The notes: generated by a model from the letters alone, not told the origin. A stretch of DNA of 64,000 bases from Acidimicrobiaceae bacterium (GCA_025464005.1 JAODBO010000145.1:1-64000), one strand, 5' to 3'. Shown: positions 19,945 through 30,965, counted from the stretch's first letter. Program-made: numbers and translations.

Positions 19945-20460
19945 TCAGATACCGAGAAGTTCGGGCGAACCGCCGGTGCCCGCAGCGTTGCGGACCGCCT
20001 CCGGCGTCGAGCGCAGCGCGGACTCGGGGATCGACTCCGCGAGAGACCGGCGACGCCCGTAGTCGTGGCTCACACCAGCGAAGAGCCGGCGCCGCTCCTC
20101 CTCCAGCTCCGGCGGGGCGCTTGCGAGGTAGCCGAACAGCGCGAGCGGGAGCTCGATGTCGCTGGCCACGGGAGCCCTGCCGAAGAGCGATGCGCGTCGC
20201 AGGCCGATGGCGACCGCACCCGCGAGGACGTCATCCGCGCGCTCGCCGGGCTCGAGGACCAAACGATCCTTGAACAACCTTGCGAGATGGAGCGCGTAGC
20301 CCTGGTCCGGTCCGGGTACGCCGACACCGCGCACGTTCAGTGTCGCGCCGGGGCGCAGCTCGCCCGGGCGGTCTCCTCGCCACGGGGCCGGCGGCTCCAA
20401 GCGGTAGGCCGGACGAACCTCGTCCTCTTGGGTTATCGGGGCGAACTTCGGCTGGGTCAT
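19945..20460 (-). CDS. Uncharacterised protein translationally coupled to cimA
   Basis: 171 aa globular ORF; start codon shares 1 nt with the cimA stop (TGATG). Confidence 0.65.
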   Translation of the reverse strand: MTQPKFAPITQEDEVRPAYRLEPPAPWRGDRPGELRPGATLNVRGVGVPGPDQGYALHLARLFKDRLVLEPGERADDVLAGAVAIGLRRASLFGRAPVASDIELPLALFGYLASAPPELEEERRRLFAGVSHDYGRRRSLAESIPESALRSTPEAVRNAAGTGGSPELLGI

Positions 20461-22214
20461 CAGGCCTCCGCCTGCACGCTAGTCGCCACCGCCGAGGCCC
20501 GGAACAGGCCAAACACCACGGCGTCGACCAGCGCGTGCCACGACGACTCGATGACGTTCTCCGAGACGCCGATCGTCGACCAGCTCCCGTCGGGATCGGC
20601 CGTATCGAGCAGCACCCGCGTCACCGCGGCCGTGCCCTTCGCGGTGTCGAGGACTCGGACCCGGTAGTCGGTGAGGTGCATGGACGAGAGCTCCGGGTAG
20701 TACGGCCCGATGGCCTGGCGCAGCGCCGCATCGAGGGCGTTCACCGGACCGTTGCCTTCGGCGGTCGAGACGACGCGCTGGCCGGCGACGTGCACCTTGA
20801 CGGTCGCCTCGGTGACGAGCTCGCCGTCGCTCGCCCACGGGTGGACGAGCCGGTCGGTCGCCGAGCCCGCCGTGGCGCCCGGGGCGGCCCTCCAGTCGGT
20901 GCTCACACGGAACGATTCCACCGTGAAAAAGCCGTCGAGCGCCGCGCCGAGGCCGCCCGCGGCGGCTCGCATGAGCAGCTCGAGGGAGCCGTCGGCGACC
21001 TCGAAGTGGTAGCCCCCGTGCTCGAGCCGCTTCAACGCGTCGAGGACCGCGCCGAGCGCGTCGGAATCGAGCTCGATGCCGAGCTCCGCCGCCTTCAGGG
21101 CGAGCGTCGAACGACCGGCGAGCTCGCTCACCACGAATCGTGTGCCGTTGCCGACCGAGTCCGGCGGCACGTGCTCGTACGCGTCGGCTCGCCGGGCGAT
21201 GGCGCTCGCGTGCAGTCCTGCCTTGTGAGCGAAGACCGCGCCCCCGACATAGGGGCGCTGCGGGTCGAGGTTGACGTTCACCAGCTCCGCGATATGCCGG
21301 GCGACGGGGGTGACGAGCTCGAGACGGTCCCGGGGGATCGTCCGCACGCCCATCTTCAAGGTGAGGTTGGGGATGGCGGCCGACAGGTCGGCGTTGCCCG
21401 CACGCTCGCCGTAGCCGTTGACGCAGCCCTGGACCTGGGTGGCGCCGAAGCGGACCGCCGTCAAGGTGTTGGCGACCGCACAGCCGCTGTCGTTGTGGAA
21501 GTGGACCCCGAGCGTCGCGGAGGTCGCGGCGCGGACCTCGGCGACCACGCGCTCCACGTCGTGGGGCAAGGTCCCGCCGTTGGTGTCGCAGAGCACTAAG
21601 GCCTCCGCGCCACGCTCCTCGGCAGCGCCGAGGACCCGCAGCGCGAACTCGCGATCACGGAGGTAGCCGTCGAAGAAGTGCTCGGCGTCGAGGAACACAC
21701 GGAGCCCGTTGGACCGGAGGAACGCCACCGAGTCCGCGACCATCGCCACCGCCTCGTCGAGGTCGGTCCGCAGCGTCTCGATGACGTGCAGGTCGGAGGA
21801 TTTGGCGACGATGCACACGACCTCCGTGCCCGCCGCCACGAGGTGACGCAACGTCTCGTCGGTCCCGGCCTCGCTCCCCGGACGCCGCGTCGACCCGAAC
21901 GCCACGAGTGTCGCGGAACTCAGCTTCAGCTCGTCTCGTGCGCGGGCGAAGAACTCCTCGTCCTTCGGGTTCGCACCCGGCCAACCCCCCTCGACGTACG
22001 CGACCCCGAGGTGGTCGAGCTGCTCGGCGACGCGCAGTTTGTCCTCGACGGTGAGGGACATCCCCTCCTGTTGAGAACCGTCGCGCAGTGTCGTGTCGTA
22101 CACGTCGACCGCGTCTGGGAGCTCCGCCGCTCTGTAGGTGACGTGGTCGTGCCCGCGCGGGTGGCCGAGCACTTCACCGCCGGCGGCGGTCGGGACCGTT
22201 AGCTCAGCCGACAC
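20460..22214 (-). CDS. cimA: Citramalate synthase (2-isopropylmalate synthase family)
   Basis: VDVYDTTLRDGSQQEGMSLTVEDKLRVAEQLDHLGVAYVEGGWPGANPKDEEFF; LCDTNGGTLPHDV; LeuA-dimer-like C-terminus; GTG start proposed at 22214. Confidence 0.88.
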   Translation of the reverse strand: MSAELTVPTAAGGEVLGHPRGHDHVTYRAAELPDAVDVYDTTLRDGSQQEGMSLTVEDKLRVAEQLDHLGVAYVEGGWPGANPKDEEFFARARDELKLSSATLVAFGSTRRPGSEAGTDETLRHLVAAGTEVVCIVAKSSDLHVIETLRTDLDEAVAMVADSVAFLRSNGLRVFLDAEHFFDGYLRDREFALRVLGAAEERGAEALVLCDTNGGTLPHDVERVVAEVRAATSATLGVHFHNDSGCAVANTLTAVRFGATQVQGCVNGYGERAGNADLSAAIPNLTLKMGVRTIPRDRLELVTPVARHIAELVNVNLDPQRPYVGGAVFAHKAGLHASAIARRADAYEHVPPDSVGNGTRFVVSELAGRSTLALKAAELGIELDSDALGAVLDALKRLEHGGYHFEVADGSLELLMRAAAGGLGAALDGFFTVESFRVSTDWRAAPGATAGSATDRLVHPWASDGELVTEATVKVHVAGQRVVSTAEGNGPVNALDAALRQAIGPYYPELSSMHLTDYRVRVLDTAKGTAAVTRVLLDTADPDGSWSTIGVSENVIESSWHALVDAVVFGLFRASAVATSVQAEA

Positions 22215-23130
22215 GTTCGAGCCAGTCCTTGTAGCGGTCGACCTCCCCGTGCACCACAGCGCGGTAGGTGTCCTGGATCGCACGCGTGATCGGGCCCGGC
22301 TCGCCGGAGCCGATGGTCCGGTCGTCGACCGACGCTATCGGCACGACCTCGGCCGCAGTCCCGGTCAGGAAGGCCTCGTCGGCGAGATAGAGGTCGGAGC
22401 GCCGCAGCAGCTCCTCGCGCACCGTGTAGCCGAGATCGCCCGCGATCGTCCTCACGGTATCGGCGGTGATCCCGTCCAGTGCCCCGACCGCGGAGCTCGG
22501 CGGCGTCACGATCTCCCCACGTCGCACCACGAAGAGGTTCTCGCCGGTGCCTTCGGCGAGGTAACCGTCGGTCGTGCACAGGATCGCCTCGTCGTAGCCG
22601 GCACGCACCGCTTCGACCTTTGCCAGCGAGGAGTTGATGTACATCCCGGTCGCCTTCGCCGCGGTGGGCAGCGTCCGGGGATCGAGCCGGGCCCACGAGC
22701 TGACCTTCAGGCGGATGCCGCTGCGCATGCCCTCCTCGCCGAGGTAGGCGCCCCACGGCCAGACCGCCACCGCGACGCGCACCTCGCACGGGAGAGGGTT
22801 GAGGCCCATCTCCCCGTAGCCGAGGTACGCGAGCGGCCGGATGTAACACGCGTCCAGTCCGCTCGCGGCGACCGTCGCCTTCACGGCCTCGACGAGCTCG
22901 TCCTCGCCGAAAGGGACCTCCATCGCGAGCAGGTGCGCCGACTTGAGCAGACGCCCGACGTGGTCGCGCAGACGGAACACTGCCGGGCCTTGCGCCGTGG
23001 GATAGGCGCGGATGCCCTCGAACACTGCGGTCCCGTAGTGCAGGCTGTGCGTGAGCACGTGAACGGTCGCCTGTTCCCAGTCGACGAGCTCGCCGTCCAT
23101 CCAGATCTTCGAGGTTGGCGTGATCGGCAT
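22204..23130 (-). CDS. ilvE: Branched-chain amino acid aminotransferase
   Basis: IWMDGELVDWEQATVHVLTHSLHYGTAVFEGIRAY; AKATGMYINSSLAKVEA; YLAEGTGENLFVVRRGEIVTPP. Confidence 0.93.
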   Translation of the reverse strand: MPITPTSKIWMDGELVDWEQATVHVLTHSLHYGTAVFEGIRAYPTAQGPAVFRLRDHVGRLLKSAHLLAMEVPFGEDELVEAVKATVAASGLDACYIRPLAYLGYGEMGLNPLPCEVRVAVAVWPWGAYLGEEGMRSGIRLKVSSWARLDPRTLPTAAKATGMYINSSLAKVEAVRAGYDEAILCTTDGYLAEGTGENLFVVRRGEIVTPPSSAVGALDGITADTVRTIAGDLGYTVREELLRRSDLYLADEAFLTGTAAEVVPIASVDDRTIGSGEPGPITRAIQDTYRAVVHGEVDRYKDWLERVG

Positions 23131-23132
23131 GG

Positions 23133-24158
23133 CTAGACCCTTCCCGCCACGGCGTCGCCGACGCTCGCGGTCGTCCATGTGGTGTCGCTCAGTGCCATCT
23201 CGTCCTGGATGGCGAGCACTGCATCGGTGATCCTGGCTGCGGTCTCGGTCTCGCCCAGGTGATCGAGCATCATCGCCGCCGAGCGGATCGCCGCGAGCGG
23301 GTTCGCCGTGCCGGTGCCGGCAATGTCGTGCGCGGCTCCGTGCACCGGCTCGAACAACGACGGTCCTGTACGCGCCGGATTGAGGTTGGCGGAGGCCGCC
23401 AACCCGATCCCGCCGGACACCGCTCCGGCGAGATCGGTGAGGATGTCACCGAAGAGGTTGTCGGTAACCACGACGTCGTAACGCGAGGCGTCGGTCGCGA
23501 AGTAGATGCAGGCGGCGTCCACGTGGTTGTAGGCCGTCGTCACCGACGGGTGCTCCGAGGCGACGCTGTCGAAGGCCCGCTGCCAGAGGTCGCCCGCGAA
23601 GGTGAGGACGTTCGTCTTGTGGACGAGCGTGACCGAGCGGCGCTCGCGCCGCTCCGCGAGCTCGAAGGCGTACCTGATGCAGCGCTCGACCCCGTGACGC
23701 GTGTTGACCGATCCCTGAGTCGCCACCTCGAACGGCGTGCCGCGACGCAGCTGGCCGCCCTCTCCGGCATAGGGCCCCTCGGTGTTCTCCCGGACGACCA
23801 CGAAGTCCGCCCCGGCCGCGATAGAGCCGGGCGTCGCGTTGAACGGCCGCAGGTTGACGTAGAGGTCGAGCTCGAAACGCATCTTGAGCAGCAGCCCGCG
23901 CTCGAGGACTCCGGGAGGGACCGCGGTCGACCCGATCGCGGGGCCGATCGCTCCGAGGAGCACGGCATCGACCGATCGCAGCTCGTCAAGCACCGAGTCC
24001 GGGAGCACGTCGCCCGAGCGGACGTACCGGCTCGCGCCGAGCTCGTAGTCGGTCGTGTCGAGCTTTACGCCGGCGGCCGCGACGACCTTGAGAGCCTCGG
24101 CCACAACCTCCGGCCCGATGCCGTCGCCGCCGATCACCGCTACCGTGTAGCTACCCAC
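23133..24158 (-). CDS. leuB: 3-isopropylmalate dehydrogenase
   Basis: [88 protein letters not shown] start proposed (ORF track extends to a TTG at 24266). Confidence 0.92.
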   Translation of the reverse strand: MGSYTVAVIGGDGIGPEVVAEALKVVAAAGVKLDTTDYELGASRYVRSGDVLPDSVLDELRSVDAVLLGAIGPAIGSTAVPPGVLERGLLLKMRFELDLYVNLRPFNATPGSIAAGADFVVVRENTEGPYAGEGGQLRRGTPFEVATQGSVNTRHGVERCIRYAFELAERRERRSVTLVHKTNVLTFAGDLWQRAFDSVASEHPSVTTAYNHVDAACIYFATDASRYDVVVTDNLFGDILTDLAGAVSGGIGLAASANLNPARTGPSLFEPVHGAAHDIAGTGTANPLAAIRSAAMMLDHLGETETAARITDAVLAIQDEMALSDTTWTTASVGDAVAGRV

Positions 24159-24268
24159 CTCGACCTCGTCTCTCAGGGCTGGCGAGCCCGCTCCGTATCG
24201 CTCCAGGACCAGCTCTGCCGGGAGCCCGAGCCGGCCCCTGGCCGGCAGAGGAACTACGACCGGCAATG

Positions 24269-24294
24269 AAAAAGCCGCCCACTAGGTGGACGGC
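24269..24294 (-). terminator. Intrinsic terminator of the leuB leader (attenuator)
   Basis: Minus-strand RNA GCCGUCCAC-CUA-GUGGGCGGC followed by UUUUU. Confidence 0.8.
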
Positions 24295-24296
24295 CG

Positions 24297-24321
24297 CGAC
24301 GCACTCCAAAGGGGTGCGTCG
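24297..24321 (-). promoter_or_regulatory. Hairpin between leader peptide stop and terminator in the leuB leader
   Basis: Minus strand CGACGCAC-CCCTTTGGA-GTGCGTCG, 8-bp perfect stem, starts 1 nt after the leader TGA. Confidence 0.7.
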
Positions 24322-24322
24322 G

Positions 24323-24355
24323 TCAGGTAATTACGATCTGGCAGGAGCCGGTCAT
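24323..24355 (-). CDS. Leader peptide MTGSCQIVIT (Ile/Val-rich) upstream of leuB-ilvE-cimA
   Basis: ATG ACC GGC TCC TGC CAG ATC GTA ATT ACC TGA, followed by tandem hairpins ending in a U-tract. Confidence 0.7.
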   Translation of the reverse strand: MTGSCQIVIT

Positions 24356-24363
24356 TGGGCGCA

Positions 24364-24392
24364 ATTCTCGCGGCCATGACGCGCTACGTCAA
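24364..24392 (-). promoter_or_regulatory. Predicted sigma70-type promoter for leuB leader (TTGACG-N17-GAGAAT)
   Basis: -35 at 24387-24392, -10 at 24364-24369, ATG 8 nt after the -10. Confidence 0.65.
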
Positions 24393-24433
24393 CTCACCTC
24401 GCTCGGCGCCCCGCTCGGGGGCAAGACTGCGTT

Positions 24434-24476
24434 CGCGACTGGACGCCGCGCGCCCAGCACGCGGCGTCCAGTCGCG
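24434..24476. repeat. 17-bp perfect inverted repeat, 9-nt loop, in divergent intergenic region
   Basis: cgcgactggacgccgcg-cgcccagca-cgcggcgtccagtcgcg. Confidence 0.8.
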
Positions 24477-24489
24477 CGATCATTTGGAC

Positions 24490-24996
24490 GTGGCCCAAGA
24501 GCCCCCCGCACGACGACTACGAGACCTGCGCGCTTCCCACGACGACCGCGAGCGCGCAGTGGACTTCATCCGCCGGCACGCCGGCGAGGGGCGGCTCACC
24601 ACCGAGGAGCTCTCGGACCGGGTGGGCGCCGCCCTGACGGCGAAGACCCTGGGGGACTTGGACGACCTCGTCGTCGATCTGCCGCCCCAAGTGGTGGAGG
24701 CTCCCGCACCGCCACCGCCACCCTCTCGTCCCGGCCCGTCGTTCCTCGCCGGCGCCGGCATGCGATACGCCGTCGCTGTGCTGCTGCTTCTCAGCCTCGC
24801 TGGGGGTGGGGACGGGCGCGGTCACGGCATCCTGCTCGGCTTCTGGGTCGTCGCTCTGCTCGTGCTCCGGTTCGTTCGTCGTGCGGACCGCCGGCGCCGC
24901 TGGCAGGCCCGAGCACAGGCACGCGATGCACAGTTCCCACCGCCTCCGCTCGATGCGACGAGCTGGCACCCCCCGCGAGCCGACCACTGGCGCTGA
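24490..24996 (+). CDS. DUF1707 / SHOCT-like domain membrane protein
   Basis: LRASHDDRERAVDFIRRHAGEGRLTTEELSDRVGAALTAKTLGDLDDLVVDLP then hydrophobic segments; GTG start proposed at 24490. Confidence 0.75.
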   Translation: MAQEPPARRLRDLRASHDDRERAVDFIRRHAGEGRLTTEELSDRVGAALTAKTLGDLDDLVVDLPPQVVEAPAPPPPPSRPGPSFLAGAGMRYAVAVLLLLSLAGGGDGRGHGILLGFWVVALLVLRFVRRADRRRRWQARAQARDAQFPPPPLDATSWHPPRADHWR

Positions 24997-25050
24997 GGCC
25001 GGTGCCGTGCGGCGGTACGGTCGAAGCGCCGACCCACTACCCTCGGTCGG

Positions 25051-25518
25051 ATGACCGAGACCCACCTCACTCCCGAGACCCACGCCCGTCTCGTTGCTGA
25101 GCTCGAAGATCTGACGACGCGCGGCCGCGTCGAGATCGCCCGCCAGATCGAGGCGGCCCGGGCGCTCGGCGACTTGTCGGAGAACGGCGACTACCACGCC
25201 GCCAAGGACTCGCAGGGAAAGATGGAGGCGCGCGTGCGCCAGCTCCAGGCGATGCTCGAGTACGCGGTGATCGTCGACCAGTCCGCGCCGAGCGACGGCG
25301 CGGTCGCGGCCGGCAGCATCATCGGGATACGCTACGAAGGCGACGACGACGTCGAGCGCTTCCTCGTCGGATCGATCGAAGAGCGGCGCGACGACGTCGC
25401 CGTGATCTCGCCGGGCTCCCCCCTCGGCCAGGCGCTGCTCGGCCGGCGAGCCGGTGCGTCGGTAGAGTACGACGCCCCGAACGGTCGGTTGCGCGTCGAG
25501 ATCGTCACCGTCGACTGA
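25051..25518 (+). CDS. greA: Transcription elongation factor GreA
   Basis: IEAARALGDLSENGDYHAAKDSQGKMEARVRQLQAMLEYAVIVD; C-terminal ISPGSPLGQALLGRRAG. Confidence 0.95.
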   Translation: MTETHLTPETHARLVAELEDLTTRGRVEIARQIEAARALGDLSENGDYHAAKDSQGKMEARVRQLQAMLEYAVIVDQSAPSDGAVAAGSIIGIRYEGDDDVERFLVGSIEERRDDVAVISPGSPLGQALLGRRAGASVEYDAPNGRLRVEIVTVD

Positions 25519-25527
25519 GAGGCTGAC

Positions 25528-26934
25528 ATGGCTCGCACGCTCTCCGAGAAGGTCTGGGACAGTCACGTCGTCCACACGGGCGACGGCGCCAAGGAGCCGG
25601 ATCTTCTCTACATCGATCTCCATCTCGTGCACGAGGTGACCTCTCCCCAGGCCTTCGAGGGCCTGCGCCTCGCCGGGCGGCGCGTCCGGCGCCCTGATCT
25701 CACGGTCGCGACTGCCGACCACAACGTCCCGACCACGAACATCGACAAGCCCGTGGCCGACCCGATCTCACACCGGCAACTGGAAGCCCTCGCCGCGAAC
25801 TGCGAAGAGTTCGGCGTGACGTTCTACCCCATGGGCCACAAGGACCAGGGAATCGTGCACATCATCGGTCCCGAGCAGGGCCTCACGCAGCCGGGTATGA
25901 CGATCGTCTGCGGCGACAGCCACACCTCGACCCACGGAGCGTTCGGGGCGCTCGCCTTCGGGATCGGCACCTCGGAAGTCGAGCACGTGCTCGCGACCCA
26001 GACCCTTCAACAGCAACGCCCGAAGACCATGGCGGTCGAAGTCGAGGGTGACGTCCCCGCAGGCGTCAGCGCGAAGGACGTGGTGCTGGCCATCGTCGGA
26101 CGGCTCGGGACCGGTGGCGGCATCGGCCACGTGATCGAGTACCGCGGCTCGGCGATCCGCTCGCTCTCGATGGAAGGGCGGATGACCGTCTGCAACATGT
26201 CGATCGAAGCCGGCGCCAGGGCCGGCCTCGTCGCGCCGGACGACGTCACCTTCTCCTACCTCGAGGGCCGACGCCACGTCCCGAAGGGCAAGGCCTTCGA
26301 GCAGGCCGTCGACGAGTGGCGCGCGATGGCCACCGACCCGGGCGCCACTTTCGACGCGACGGTCCGGATCGACGCAACGACGTTGGTGCCCCACGTCACC
26401 TGGGGCACCAATCCCGGCCAGGTCATCCCCATCGACGGCCTCATCCCCGACCCCGAGACCGCCACGGACCCCGCGGAGCGGGACGCCATCTCACGCGCTC
26501 TTCACTACATGGACCTCGTCCCCGGCACCCCGATCGGCGACGTGCGCGTCGACACGGTCTTCATCGGGTCGTGCACGAACTCCCGGATCGAGGACTTGCG
26601 CGCGGCTGCGGCGGTGCTCGACGGGCGCCATGTCGCGAAGGGTATGCGAGCCCTCGTGGTGCCGGGCTCACAGCGGGTGAAGGCACAGGCCGAGGACGAG
26701 GGCCTCGACAAGGTGTTCATCTCCGCCGGCTTCGAGTGGCGCGAGGCGGGCTGCTCGATGTGCCTGGCGATGAACCCCGACAAGCTCGCGCCCGGCGAGC
26801 GGGCGGCCTCGACGTCCAACCGCAATTTCGAAGGCCGTCAGGGACGAGGTGGGCGGACGCACCTCGTCTCGCCCACGGTCGCTGCGGCCACCGCGGTGGC
26901 CGGGCACTTCAGCACACCCGAATCGCTCGACTGA
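25528..26934 (+). CDS. leuC: 3-isopropylmalate dehydratase large subunit
   Basis: [74 protein letters not shown]. Confidence 0.97.
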   Translation: MARTLSEKVWDSHVVHTGDGAKEPDLLYIDLHLVHEVTSPQAFEGLRLAGRRVRRPDLTVATADHNVPTTNIDKPVADPISHRQLEALAANCEEFGVTFYPMGHKDQGIVHIIGPEQGLTQPGMTIVCGDSHTSTHGAFGALAFGIGTSEVEHVLATQTLQQQRPKTMAVEVEGDVPAGVSAKDVVLAIVGRLGTGGGIGHVIEYRGSAIRSLSMEGRMTVCNMSIEAGARAGLVAPDDVTFSYLEGRRHVPKGKAFEQAVDEWRAMATDPGATFDATVRIDATTLVPHVTWGTNPGQVIPIDGLIPDPETATDPAERDAISRALHYMDLVPGTPIGDVRVDTVFIGSCTNSRIEDLRAAAAVLDGRHVAKGMRALVVPGSQRVKAQAEDEGLDKVFISAGFEWREAGCSMCLAMNPDKLAPGERAASTSNRNFEGRQGRGGRTHLVSPTVAAATAVAGHFSTPESLD

Positions 26935-26952
26935 CACCGGAGGACAGCCGAC

Positions 26953-27549
26953 ATGGAGCCAGTGCGCGTCGTCACGGGACGAGCCGTCCCGCTCGACAGG
27001 ACGGATGTCGACACCGACCAGATCATCCCGAGCGACTGGCTGAAGCGGATCGAGCGCACGGGCTTCGGGGCGGGCCTGTTCTCCGAATGGCGTGACGACC
27101 GCGACTTCGTGCTCAATCGGCCCGAGCATGCCGGGGCGTCGATCCTCGTTGCCGGGCCCAACTTCGGGGTCGGTTCGTCACGCGAGCACGCGGTGTGGGC
27201 ACTCGTCGACTACGGCTTCGCCGCCGTCATCTCGCCGAAGTTCGGCGACATCTTCCACAGCAACTCGACGCGTTCCGGATTGGTGCTCGCGCAGGTCACT
27301 CCCGAGATCGACCGCCAGCTGCTCGATCTGATCTCCGCCGATCCCTCGCTCGAGGTGACTGTGGACGTCGAGCGCCGCACCGTGGAGGTGCCCGTCGCAG
27401 GGATCGAGGCGCCGTTCATCATCGACGACGTGTCCCGGGACCGCTTGCTGCGCGGCCTCGACGACATCGGCGTCACCTTCACCCATGCGGCTGAGATCGA
27501 CAGCTTCGAGGCCGCCCGGCCAGAGTGGCTTCCCGAGCTCAGCGCCTGA
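26953..27549 (+). CDS. leuD: 3-isopropylmalate dehydratase small subunit
   Basis: GRAVPLDRTDVDTDQIIPSDWLKRIERTGFG; GPNFGVGSSREHAVWAL. Confidence 0.97.
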   Translation: MEPVRVVTGRAVPLDRTDVDTDQIIPSDWLKRIERTGFGAGLFSEWRDDRDFVLNRPEHAGASILVAGPNFGVGSSREHAVWALVDYGFAAVISPKFGDIFHSNSTRSGLVLAQVTPEIDRQLLDLISADPSLEVTVDVERRTVEVPVAGIEAPFIIDDVSRDRLLRGLDDIGVTFTHAAEIDSFEAARPEWLPELSA

Positions 27550-27838
27550 GGCGCCTCAGGACGACTCGGCCGGCACGCAGCTCCACACCCTCGTCGTGAA
27601 GGAGCCGGGCCTGCTCCGCCTCGTGACCGGGGGCGAGCCGGCCTGCGGTGGTCACGACTCGCCACCACGGGAAGCCTCCGTCGCTAGCGGCGAGCAGTGC
27701 ACCGACAGCACGTGCCGCCCCGGGGAAGCCGGCCTGCTCGGCGACCTCGCCGTAGGTCGACACCTCGCCGGGGGCCAGGCCAGCTAGCACGCCGGCAACT
27801 CGGGCGTGGAACTCCTCAGGTCCCCGCCGGCCGGTCAT
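27539..27838 (-). CDS. Alkyltransferase-like (ATL/MGMT-fold) protein with PWWRVV in place of PCHRV
   Basis: LAPGEVSTYGEVAEQAGFPGAARAVGALLAASDGGFPWWRVVTTAGRL; stop overlaps the end of convergent leuD. Confidence 0.8.
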   Translation of the reverse strand: MTGRRGPEEFHARVAGVLAGLAPGEVSTYGEVAEQAGFPGAARAVGALLAASDGGFPWWRVVTTAGRLAPGHEAEQARLLHDEGVELRAGRVVLRRLRR

Positions 27839-28877
27839 CACCGTTCGTCGGAGCAGGAAAGACCGGGCGACGCGCCCGAGCTTGGCGCGGCGAGCAGCTC
27901 CGAGGCGCGCCAGGCCTGTCGGGCAGATCGCAGGCCCAGTGCTCCGAGCGCGGCGACGGAAGCGAGAAGCGCGATCACGACCGGCCACCATGGAGGGAGG
28001 CCCACGTGGCCAAGATCCGTTGGCAGGTGCGCGAGGAAGGGCGAGCTGGGCGCCCGCGCGACGGCGATCCCGGCGACCCCGCTCGCGACGGCGACGAGGG
28101 AGCACTGCGCGACGAGCGCCCGCCCGGCCCGGCCCGGACGGCGCGCCCGATCAGGTAGGGATCTGCGGGCGCGCGACGCACTGCGAGCAGCACCGCGAGG
28201 GGCGTGAGCGTGAAGGAGCCGAGCCTCAGCCCGGTTGCGTCGGCGCCGAGGATCGCCGCGGCCAGCGGGTGCGCGACCACGGTCGTCGTCGTCGTTACGT
28301 AGTGACCGACTCCCCCCGCCACGCTCCACACGTGCGAGCCAGACTGCCTCCCTCCGAGCGTCGTGCGCGCGACCGACGCCGCCACGGCGAGCAACGGCAT
28401 CACGAGCACCACGGAGAGCGCGCGCGGTCGACACTGACGTCCCCACTTCAGACCGTCGAAGGCCACTGACCAGACGAGGAGCTCGACGATGAGACCGGCG
28501 AGGACCGTCAGTTGCTCGACACTCCATGCGTCGTTGGCGATCCACGCAGGAGCGCCAATCCGATCGAATGCCTGGGCGCGCTGCCACCCGTCCGACAGCC
28601 AGATCGCGAGAGACCACGAGGCGATCACCATCGGCGACAGCGCCGCGGCGAGCCGCCACTTCGTACGCTCAGCCCAGAGCGCCGAGACGGGAGGCATCCC
28701 GTTCCCCGTGAATCGGGAGGCGACGCCACCCCGAGCGACGGAGAGCGCGACGGCAAGTCTCGAGCTGCCGCCCTCGACGAGGTCCTCGCCGAGGCGAGCG
28801 AGCTCCGGCCCATACTGGCGTCGCCACCCGGCGGGGTACGCGAGAACGAGCGCCTCGGACCACCGCGTGCGCGTCAC
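27838..28877 (-). pseudogene. Multi-spanning membrane protein split by an apparent frameshift near 28110-28150
   Basis: Frame starting at 28877 (MTRTRWSEALVLAYPAGWRRQYGPELARLGEDLVEGG...) is convincing to ...DPYLIGRAV; the natural-looking hydrophobic C-terminus (RALVAQCSLVAVASGVAGIAVARAPSSPFLAHLPTDLGHVGLPPWWPVVIALLASVAALGALGLRSAR) is in the frame ending at 27838. Confidence 0.6.
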
Positions 28878-29182
28878 GGCCGTCCTCCCGCGAGGCGGCG
28901 CAGGCCGAGCGCCGCCGTGCTGGCGAGGCGATCGAGCTCCTCCTGCAGCGCCACGGCCCCGGCGGCTGTCAGCCTGTAGGGATTGCGGCGGTCCTCGGCC
29001 GGAAGGGCCTCGACGAGACCGCGCGCCTCGAGGCGCGCAACACAGCCGTACAGCGACCCGGGTCCGAGCGAAACCCCGGCGAACGATTCGATGTCCTTCG
29101 TCAGCGCGTAGCCGTGCTTCGGACCTTCGGCGAGGCTGACGAGGACGAGCAGCGACGGGTCCGATCGCTGCGAGATCCTCAC
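28874..29182 (-). CDS. PadR-family transcriptional regulator
   Basis: LLVLVSLAEGPKHGYALTKDIESFAGVSLGPGSLYGCVARLEARGLVEA; overlaps the downstream membrane gene by ATGA. Confidence 0.9.
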   Translation of the reverse strand: MRISQRSDPSLLVLVSLAEGPKHGYALTKDIESFAGVSLGPGSLYGCVARLEARGLVEALPAEDRRNPYRLTAAGAVALQEELDRLASTAALGLRRLAGGRP

Positions 29183-29193
29183 CGCGCGGACAC

Positions 29194-29209
29194 TACTACG
29201 CCTTGAGTA
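29194..29209. promoter_or_regulatory. Candidate PadR autoregulatory operator TACT-N8-AGTA
   Basis: tactacgccttgagta lies 12 nt upstream of the PadR start. Confidence 0.35.
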
Positions 29210-29216
29210 TTACGCG

Positions 29217-30929
<1,713 letters not shown>

Positions 30930-30965
30930 TCACGGGCGACTTCGGTTGGGGGTGTTCGGGGCAAC

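Noticed and set aside
27545-27560. 16-bp palindrome cctgaggcgcctcagg
   Set aside because: Falls on the overlapping stop regions of convergent leuD and the ATL gene and can be explained by coding plus terminator constraints; not convincing as an operator.
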